This document shows, in pieces, positions 55,471 to 64,000 of a DNA stretch of 64,000 nucleotides. A model generated the notes under the pieces. It saw nothing but the letters and a program-made list of their open reading frames with translations, made no database searches and had not been told where the DNA came from. Numbering within the stretch: the first letter of the stretch is position 1; every line of letters begins with the position of its first letter. The DNA lies in assembly GCA_002110485.1 (NCBI GenBank), contig MOWL01000048.1, positions 310,001 to 374,000 of the forward strand, written 5' to 3'. This stretch comes from Emergomyces orientalis. Lineage: Eukaryota; Ascomycota; Eurotiomycetes; Onygenales; Ajellomycetaceae. The position numbers were made by a program, and so were the translations under genes.

Positions 55471-56844
55471 ATGGATGGTGATATTCACCAACGAAAGAAG
55501 TATGACCCTTCTGGCTATCAAACCGGCGCTGGCGCTAGCCAGCATCCTGTTCGCCATTTGTCTGGCAGCTCTGCAGATCGCTTCAGACAACATCAACAGC
55601 CTGAACCAGCTCGAGGACCTGCCGCTGATGGAATGATACCTCAAAACCGAGCTTCTACACTCTCGGCTTATGGTGGCTATGGTTACACACAATCACCGTC
55701 CTACGGTACCCCCTCCCTACAGAGCGGGACGCTGCAGAGTGAAGGGGTACAATACCCGCCGAATTTTTCTTCCTCTTCGTCCAGAAACCAACCGGAGCAA
55801 CAACAGCAGCGGTTATCGCAATATGAAGGCGATATGGTGTATAATATCACGCCACAAGCCCAACCACAGTCTTCGTATGAAGGCGTGTCACACTATCAGC
55901 CGCGACACTCTGCAGCCATCGAAGTGTTGGCAACTCAATTTGGGGTTCCACAGTTTTTCCAAGCAGAAGGAGCAGCAGTTGCAGCAGGATCCGACCAGTA
56001 CTTAACTGCTTCCCAAGTTCAGTCGACTCCGTACTCGCAGGCGGCTCCTCTTGCGCGCGCAACTATAACATCAACATTACCCGAAATGATGGTTGACCTC
56101 CACGCTTCCACGACCACTGGGGGACTCGGCCATGCGGAATTTCCTCGCGAATCATTCTCTAGTTTCGATGACGCTTATAATCAGTACCAACAAGCCCTTA
56201 GACAGACATTTGAAAATACCCGATCCGGCAGATTGGTAGATGCAAGCCAATCTTTATTGGAGATATCAGAGTGGCTTCTGGGAAATGCAACCGAACTTGG
56301 TATGTATAATCGATGAGTTTTTAATTGTACCCTCGTTATTCACGTGGCACCTAGGGGTGCAATACCTTTCGAGCTAATAGCTGATTTCAGGTCTTGCTCG
56401 CGACGAGGAAGAATTGCATCCGGATCGAATCAAACTGTGGAATGAGTTCAATACATGCTGGCTTGCTGTATGCCAGAAACAAAAGGATATGACCCAGGAA
56501 ATGCTGGAATCCGGATCGGACGCCCCTCCACCAGACCTTTTAACAGAAGACATTTTGAACAAGATGGGAAGAGAGTTGGTCCGGCTGTGTGATCGAATGG
56601 AGCAGCATGGGCTCGTTGACTACCAGATGGGGGTATGGGAAGAAGAAATTCTAAGCGGTGAGTATCCAAATCTATTCCATTTCATTTTCCCTCGCTTCGG
56701 CCAGTTTAGCCAAAATCTGAAATTCCCCAACGCATCTAACTTTGTGATTTAGTTCTGGGCCAATGTCTTGACCTCCTCGAAGGGAACGAGACCAGTCCTA
56801 CCACTGCAAATTCCTCCAGAACAACCACCTCAGCAGCTCCTTGA
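55471..56844 (+). CDS. Unnamed protein with disordered head and helical C-terminal domain
   Basis: Exons 55471-56299, 56391-56657 and 56753-56844 (395 residues), both joins phase 1. The first 220 residues are Gln/Ser/Tyr-rich and probably disordered. From residue 230 a compact helical region starts (SFDDAYNQYQQALRQTFENT, LVDASQSLLEISEWLLGNA). It runs on through exon 2 (ELHPDRIKLWNEFNTCWLAV, CQKQKDMTQEMLE, MGRELVRLCDRMEQHGLVDY, QMGVWEEEI) and exon 3 (LGQCLDLLEGN). Helix pattern across splice sites supports the model. I believe this domain is conserved in Eurotiomycetes but know no function. The N-terminus resembles transcription cofactors in composition only. Confidence 0.82.
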
Positions 56845-58896
56845 TACTCGAACCAATTCACCCACTCACCGCTCCTCTGACGACCGTGATGCGTCTCCTT
56901 TTTCCCGTGTACCTTTTTTGTATTATACAGTGCTGCATGGCGATGGCGTATATTCGTGTTACGTTTTCTCTTCTCTTGATCCGTGGTGGGCAGGTCCGCA
57001 TTATCGGGTCCGCGCAGCAGATACCCCCATCATTGATTGCGTGCCGCTTTTTTCCCAATTGCATATGCATAAAGCAAAGCTTGTGGGTTGATTGATAAGT
57101 ATTGCAACTTTGGGAATTTGGACCCAGATATGACCTGAGAGCGGGACTCCCTTTTTTTTTATCCTTAAAAAGTAATACCCCTCCTTTGCTGGTGAGTTAC
57201 TGCTATTCGCCGTTTAATACCTCTCCATATATTTAATTACGATCGCGCCCGTGAGGATGCGAAAACTGAAATGCATTCGAGTGTATTTATTAGCACCAAT
57301 GTCCTCTTACATAATGTATGTTCCCCTTTTGTTGAGTTGCACAATACACATGTGGCACCATTTTCGTTTTCAATTTCGTTTTCAATTTCGTTTTCACTTT
57401 CATTTCCTTCTCTTTTCTATTTTTGGAGGAAGGCCGAGCATATTCCATGCATGTTTCGCGGTTAGAGGGCTAGAAAACATATAGATCGGGTGGGGGAATT
57501 GGTGCGATTTGCAAATTATTTCGATGCTATAATACTGCGTTCAATTACGTTTGCATTACTTCGGTTTCTCTCTTTCTCACTTTGGCTTATTTAGTCGTCT
57601 CGGCAGAAGTGGTTACACATTCCAGCAGAACGCTAGACGGGGAAGCAGATTACTATTTACTTTGAATAGAGTCTACCTATGCCATTCCGCTTTTATCTCC
57701 CAGTTTTGCCGCCTGCACATCTCTATACCCTTTGGTTTCGCGAAGCTGTCGTCACAGACCTTATATTCGTTTCACGGCTGTGATACAATTCACATCTCTT
57801 GGAATCTTTTAACTCTTTCATTGTTCTGTTCCCAGAAATCGTCTGTTCAGGTGACTTTGTCCGTCGAACCCGCCTCTATCGATGGGCTCTGAATATTATG
57901 GAGAAGGACGTTGGTTGGCGGTTTTTTGACACTGCACAAGGATCAGGATCACACCGCAAAGTTACTGGTCCCTCTGTGTTGCATTTCGATGCCGCCTGAG
58001 TTTCGAGCTAAGCCTTGCGCATAAACCTAAAATATTTCCTCTTTAAATGTGCTTGACCAGCTGACAGGAGTTCGACCATGTTGGCAAATATGTATTTTCG
58101 ACTCAAGGCTGGTAACAGTTTACGCGTTGTATTTCAATCAAATCATCATACTGCAATATTCATCATACTGCAATATAAAACTTTGGTATATCTCCCCTGA
58201 CGTTCCTAGCAGCAGCTAATTGCTGATGCCACGAAAAGCACAACCCATCAACTTTTGGGGGGCTAACTTATACCCCTCAAATCCGCTTGCTAAACCCACT
58301 AGTCATTATAGTATCGAACATTCCCTTTGTCCCCTTAAATATGACATACAATCTCCTCATGTCGACTGCGGCGCCTGGGAAGCATACTTTTCATTACTTT
58401 GTCGACGGACTACATTCGATCATATACCCATTTTGCGATCCAGCCCATATCTAAGTGTTGAATACCCTGCGCACTGGCAATTCCATTCCGCCGCCGTAAA
58501 AAAATTATATAATTTAAATACATAAAAATTCCGTAGAGTTGCATCTGCAATCTGTTTCCTTTGTGTTTTGGTGGTGCACTGCATTTCCTGACACATTTCT
58601 GTGTTTGTCATTTGCTGTTGTTTATACTCCCTGTTTATTCAAAAGATTCTTCCATTCGTCACACACGGGAGAATGAGTGCGGACAGAGTTTCAACCCCAA
58701 CTCTTCCTGCTGCCTTTGATATTTCTTCTTCCAGAACTCGCGCTGGATAGGAGAAATCGACTAGAAGTGGTTACATTTAAACATATCATGATCATAATTT
58801 GTCAAATCCGTAGACTCAAATTTCTCTTTCCATTTCCCTCCATCTATGCTTTTTGACGGATACTCAAAGTTTCAACATTTCCATTAAGACATCATC
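56845..58896. other. Convergent intergenic region
   Basis: This 2.05-kb spacer contains a short tandem array of CGTTTTCAATTT-like units at 57361-57400 and a T-run near 57151-57160. Several short frames are present, none with protein features. Confidence 0.55.
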
Positions 58897-61026
58897 TCAT
58901 ATACCCGTTTCAGGCTTTCGGCCGTAGACGATATATCTGACCGAAAGAATAATTAGCCACACATCAGCTGGTTGGTTTGCCGGGGGGAGGAGGTGGGGTT
59001 TGAATTGGTTCTTCGATGGTGAATGGAAGGATAACGGAAAAAGTTCAGTGCACTTACAGATCGAACTGTGCGTGCACTTTCGGATTGCGGAGATCCTTCA
59101 CCACGTCAGCCACGAAGGCCTGGATGGCGTCAGGGGACCATCCTAATATGCGCGAGAAGAGGGCCATGGAAAATCCTTCCATGCCCTCGATGACTTGGAG
59201 GAGGTTCCAGGTCCCGACTGTTTTCTGTGTTATCAATTTTATTAGTCCAGATGAAATCTCGGGTCCGCATTATCCCAAAAGCCTACCCGTCCCTCCCTTT
59301 TTAGAATGGTAGATAGGATCCCTGCCTCTTCATTTATGATGTGTCTATTGAGACGATTCCCCCCATTCTCTTTCTACTTAAATAGGGCTGGGTGGGGGGA
59401 AGAAAAGACAAGTACGCACCAATCTCGGATCCTTCGGCCATCTCCCAACAGGGACCCGCAACTTCGTAACAACCACATCGGTGAAACCAGCACTGCGCAC
59501 CCACTCTTCGAGTCTTGGGCCTGGTGCCAGTTCACGGCCATGTTGGCGGGCGGCTTCATAGAATAGTTTGAACCATTGGCCGAGAGCTGATTGGGGGTCG
59601 AATGTTCCGTCATCGGAGTACCATTGAACATCGAAGTCTTGGAATTCAGCCCAGCCGCCAGGTATAAGGTGGCTGAAAGAAAGGGGCTTGATCAGCATAT
59701 GAGGCCCCACATATAATTTATTTACATATGTGTACGGGCGGTTGGTTGATTTGGGGGAAGGGGAGAAGGGGATTTACTCATAACATCTTTCAACCAGCTT
59801 TGGCCAATCTAGTATTGAGGCGTACATGTAGCGGCAATGGATGTAGTCGAACGAATCAATGAATGTCCATTCGCTTTCGACGTCGTCAATTTCGAATCTC
59901 ACGTTTTTTGGAGGGGAGTAGCTTCATCAAGGGAGAGGTTAAAAAAGCTGCACTTATTTTCCTTTGTGTTTGGTCTATTTTTCTGCTTATTTTTGGGGGG
60001 AAAGGGTAGCTACAAACTTTATGTTTCGTATTGCACTTAGGTCTACGCCTAGTATCTGTTGGTGTCGTGACCGTCAGTTTCTTGTAGTGCTGATAGGCGA
60101 GATATAATGGCGCTGGTTATCGGTACATCGTGGACATACCTGTGCAGAGGGATAGTCGTCACCTGGGGATTTGTATTAGTAAAAGGTGATTTCCTCAAGA
60201 GCAAGATATCAAAACGCACCCATTTGACAGCACCAAAGGCCGGTCCCCGCTCCAATATCAAGGATGTTCTGGGGACTCGCGCCAATGGGCGCAAGGTGAA
60301 GCTTCTCGTCGCAGAGCGCAACCATCATATAATGAACAATATCTAGTCGATTATTCTCTTTCTGTTGCAGGAGAATGAGCTGTCAGTCATAGACCTGCCA
60401 GCCATAATTTGGGGCTATTTGTCCAAAATTAAACCTGTGGTTTTGATTTGACTAACTTCGTCGTTTGGAAATATGTACGCTATCCAGACAATTTACATCA
60501 GTAAGTTAAAAGTTAATAGCATTGCGCAACCTTTGGTAGGAATATCAAATATGCAACTGAGTCATGGTGCTTACCGCCTTCTCTAAAGGAATGGTATCTT
60601 CTTCCTGCAAAAAAAATAAAATGATAAATATCGTGTCACGATGATATATGGCTTCCAATCCCACCGAGCGCAACTTTACAATGGTAGAACATACCATTTT
60701 CATATGTTTGTGTGAGAACAGTTGAAGCTAAGGATTGCGCAAATGACGAACTATATTGTTTTTTTTGTACATAAATGACAAATTAGCGACGTTTGTCCAA
60801 GCAGATATTTTGATATCAAAATATGTAGTTGTTTTCCAGCATCTACTGACAGGTCATCTTGATAGACATGTTCTCCGCTGGTATCGCACTAGGGATATCC
60901 GTCAGAATAATGCTTGAAATAGTGTCGAAAGAGGGGTAACGAGGAGGGGACATCCTGCTCCACACCACACACAACACATACCTCAGAATCAACCGAGATA
61001 GGGGGCGATTCGTTTGCCGACGACAT
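58897..61026 (-). CDS. LaeA/UMTA-like SAM-dependent methyltransferase, micro-exon rich
   Basis: Exons read as 61026-60982, 60750-60695, 60604-60575, 60479-60457, 60361-60220, 60162-60140, 60055-60018, 59921-59778, 59672-59420, 59224-59058 and 58936-58897. The product begins MSSANESPPISVDSE, then FAQSLASTVLTQTYENGRRY, HSFREGAYIFPNDE, the SAM-binding motif ILDIGAGTGLW, DDYPSAQILGVDLS, YSPPKNVRFEIDDVE, FDYIHCRYM, HLIPGGWAEFQDFDVQWY and the end YIVYGRKPETGI. This order is that of LaeA-like methyltransferases. One phase gap remains between the first two exons (a very small exon at 60857-60847 would fit), and the donor at 60017 is a non-consensus GTTTGT. LaeA itself regulates secondary metabolism; the many paralogues have unknown substrates. 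I see no biosynthetic genes beside it. Confidence 0.85.
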
Positions 61027-63598
61027 CTGTCTAGAATATTGAGACGTATATATTATCTTTTTAGGGTCTAAACACGCTGATGTTTTGCGCAGCTAGCAGC
61101 AGTGTAATTGGTAATAAATTCGGCATCGAGAAAAGAAGCGGACGTGTTTATGCATATATAGAACACGTTACGAATATATATATAGTTGCCGTTTGATCCA
61201 GGTCCAAGCGAGCGAGGAGAGAGAGAGAGTCGAGAAGGAAAAAATGGCAAACAAAAAAGGCGAAGCGAGAAAATTGAAAACATGGCGGAGGGGAAGTTTA
61301 TCAGCGCTTTTATTTTTCATGACAATAGGCAACTTGGTTGGAACACATCGACCCCAAACTCGCCGCTCTCAGAAGCCGTTCCATATGAGGGCTAGCTAGC
61401 GTTGGAGGATAGCAAACTACCCGACCGACGTTTTGGCCTATTTAATGCCGGTGCTCTCTGGGGTTATTGGCAGTGCAAGCTATCTGCTAACTGGAGTTGG
61501 GCATCAGCATACTGGTGAATCAGAAAGCTTCAATCCTGTCTGCTGGCATGCTAGCCATTAATGCCTGGCATCCGCACCGCCAGGCTGGGATTTGGAGGGA
61601 TTTGGAGAAACTCCGCTTCGGGGAATTCTAAATTTCAGCACAGGCTGGGGGCCACTGGCCCGCTAGGGGTGCTGACTGCTTGAGAAGAACAGCGATCGTC
61701 GGCTCTGATGGCTCGAGTGGTGGGAATTATTATTACTGCGTACTAATGGCGCGCGGTTCTCGGGGGGAAACCCATTTTGGATCCGAGAAGGGCAAAAATG
61801 TTTTTTCGCGGTTGTTTAAACTATCGAACGAGCAAATAAAGCTGCCAGAAATTCAAACTATTTAACTTTCTCAACAACATTTGCAGCCCGTTGTTCGGTT
61901 CACCACTAACTTAGGGCTATGCCATGCATAACCGCTTTCATGCAAACCTCGCTGACGAGTTAAGCCAACTGACAAGGTTGTTCTGATGTGATACATCCAA
62001 TTCTTCCTGGGAGCACCCAGGGAGAAGACAAGCAAGTGGTGAAAGCGACCCGGCCCTTTCGGCTGTACCCTTCCCATGGGAAAATGGGTGGCCCTCTAAC
62101 CGTTCTGCATCAAGCCAGATGCCCATTTTCGGGTGGGGGACCTCTGGTCAGACACTTCAGCGATGCCGCTAACGGGCCTAGATGGAGTGTTCATTCGCCC
62201 CGACTGCCCACTGGCCATTGGGCTGTCACGATGAATCTAGGAGGGACGCAGTTACATGGGTATATTTACCCTTGGACCATTGCGCAATAATTGCAGTACC
62301 GGACGGCTGGATCCATACCTGGCGGGGAAGACAAGTCAGAATAACAATAAATCAGACCCGACAACTGAACAGGCCGTTGCAACCAACCCCGCTCTTTAGA
62401 AGCAGGCTAGGCGGCAGATTCTCGATTTAAAGGTCTTCTTTTTATTATTAATGTTTCGTTTGCGCGGCAAATCAACCAAGGTTGCGGGTTGCGGGATATA
62501 CAAACTACTGATGGCTCTGCAAACGAATTGGCTTGCGCTGGTTTTATTTTATTTTTTGACTCTGACAATTTGACAAAGGACGATGAGACGACCATGCCCT
62601 AAGGTTTAAATGCACTCGCCTAGCCTAGCACGGACCGGGGTTTCGGTTTTTGGTTTTTGGGTTTTGGGTTTGGACATGAGGCACGCTCTGCAAGCCACAA
62701 AACGAGTATTCGTGGTGAAACAATTAAGCTGATTCTCAAAAATTGAACTGGCGAGCTCAAGCTGGCGTGGAAAGTGGGGGGGGATTCATGAGTTTCTCTG
62801 ACTGGTTCTAACGCTATATATAAATAACCACCTGCAGAATACAGAAGAAAATATGAGTGCTCTGAATTCGTATTAACCAATCAATCAACTAACTTAATTC
62901 GAAGTACGGAGTACTTCAAAGGAAAACCAGGAGCTGGCTGTTTATTTTCCGTCTTATTATTATTTTTTGTTCAGGTGGCTGAAAACGGCTATGTAGTGGA
63001 ATGAGGAACTGGGCATCCCATAAAATGGAATTTTTACATATCACAGGCTGAGACAGAGGTGAGGGAGTAAGTAGTAGCACGAGTATACCATGTACAAGGT
63101 TAGACGATCGATGGCCACTTCATAGCTTTCACTAAACAAAATAAACACCTCTCCTTGACCTCCCCCATCGTCCCAACTGATTAAATGTAACTGACCAGGC
63201 AGGGGGGATTATATCTGCATTGTCTAGATAGACTTTAACCTTGGACCAGGGGACCTCGCGAGGGAATGTGAAGGATGAGTAGGTAAAGTCGTTTCCGATT
63301 GTAGATCGTTCAACGACTTCCGCCTCAATTAGAAAACTGATGGCTCAATTAGAGAAGTATTGTAAGTGTAGGTAGAGACCTCGGGATTTTTATTGGGCAG
63401 CCAAGATGATTGTAAGTCAATTTAACTGTTCGCTCAAGCGTAGCCCCCGATGTAATAGAACACAAGTCTGTGGTATATCGGATGGGGATTTGGGAAAGAA
63501 AATGAGGGAGAAAGGTGCAAATAATAATTCGTAAATTGGGCGTTATTAACAGGAGGGAGTCGAGATAAGAACAAAACGAAGTGAATATAAAAGTACGC
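61027..63598. other. Intergenic region, methyltransferase / calcineurin B
   Basis: A 2.57-kb spacer. It includes TACGGAGTA at 62905-62913 within a perfect GAAGTAC-GGA-GTACTTC palindrome (62901-62917), a T/G-rich tract at 62639-62672 and small GCCTGGC/GCCAGGC arms near 61563-61586. No gene is supported; frames are all under 100 codons. Confidence 0.55.
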
Positions 63599-64000
63599 TT
63601 AGAATTGATCTGTTGTTATGGTTCAAAGAATTAGCGGGTCGAAGAGATGATGAAACAATCGGAAGGGCGTCTTCGATGAATAGATTTTCTCCTAGCAAGA
63701 GACATTCAAACATACCCAAAGTCATGCTCATGCTGACATCCGTATTCTCCACCATGCGCGTAAATTCCTCGAAACTAATCTTCCCATCGCCATCTTTATC
63801 AGCCTCCATAATCGTTTTATCCACAATCTGCTGCAGTTGCATATCCTTCAAGTTGCTCCCGACCATCATCTTCAACACAATGAACAGTTCTCCGTTCGAA
63901 ATGTAGCCGTCGCGGTCGATATCGTAGACCTTAAAAGCAAAGCGCAGCTTCTCCTCTTTGTTCCCCTTTGAGCTGAAGGCCGATAGTCCTGAGACGAACT
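63599..64000 (-). CDS. CNB1: Calcineurin regulatory subunit B, 3' part
   Basis: Calcineurin B is the calcium-binding subunit of the Ca2+/calmodulin phosphatase. Visible exons are 64000-63716 (continues beyond the right edge) and 63609-63599. The last exon has 11 nt and encodes DQF plus stop; the donor GTATGT and acceptor CAACAG join in phase 1 after SMSMTL. Two EF-hands are visible: DIDRDGYISNGEL and ADKDGDGKISFEEF, matching the third and fourth EF-hands of the family. The linker LKMMVGSNLKDMQLQQIVDK is typical of the calcineurin A interface. The ending SMSMTLDQF supports the splice model. N-terminal EF-hands and the myristoylation site lie outside the window. Confidence 0.95.

Noticed and set aside
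58897..61026. Secondary-metabolite cluster around the LaeA-like gene
   Set aside because: No polyketide synthase, peptide synthetase, P450 or transporter gene is visible on either side within the window.
62639..62672. TTTTTGG/TTTTGGG tract read as interstitial telomere
   Set aside because: Units are irregular and do not match TTAGGG; simple T/G-rich sequence.

Overview
The window is nuclear DNA of a filamentous ascomycete. Genes are split by short GT-AG introns of mostly 45-130 bp with CTAAC-like branch sites. Intergenic stretches are T-rich, and the set includes a Mmm1, a Bre1 and a LaeA-like methyltransferase of Pezizomycotina type. From remembered family sequence, Mmm1 (hydrophobic anchor plus SMP domain) looks closest to Onygenales (Eurotiomycetes). 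That placement is inference, not a search result. All exon joins were made by eye from splice signals and reading frame.

Layout, left to right: 3' part missing of cytosolic glutaminyl-tRNA synthetase (-); cardiolipin synthase (+) with a complete 5S rRNA gene inside its long last intron; MTO1/GidA (-); acireductone dioxygenase (+); MMM1 (-); SARAF-like ER protein (-); a small HEPN-like/TM protein (+); TFIIIB subunit BDP1 (-) and BRE1 E3 ligase (+) from one divergent promoter; urease accessory UreF (-) and COQ8/ABC1 kinase (+) from another; a DUF6604-type protein (+); an unnamed membrane protein (-); AMPK beta subunit (+); an unnamed disordered protein with one ordered block (+); an FCP1/NIF-fold protein with an altered motif I (-); RRP36 (+); eEF1B-gamma (-) and mitochondrial uS9m (+) from a 305-bp divergent promoter. 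Then comes a 9.2-kb stretch without a convincing gene (46.3-55.5 kb), an unnamed conserved protein (+), a LaeA-like methyltransferase with many micro-exons (-), and the C-terminal part of calcineurin B (-).

Functionally most genes are housekeeping. Two themes recur: mitochondria (cardiolipin synthase, MMM1, COQ8, MTO1, uS9m) and making or decoding RNA (GlnRS, 5S rRNA, BDP1, RRP36, eEF1B-gamma). SARAF and calcineurin B both belong to calcium signalling. I see no secondary-metabolite cluster, no intact transposon, no CRISPR and no tRNA gene. The most unusual directly visible item is the 5S rRNA gene nested in the same strand inside a cardiolipin synthase intron. Next are the HEPN-like membrane protein, a foldback repeat at 2082-2218, and recurrent CACGTG and TACGGAGTA motifs between genes.
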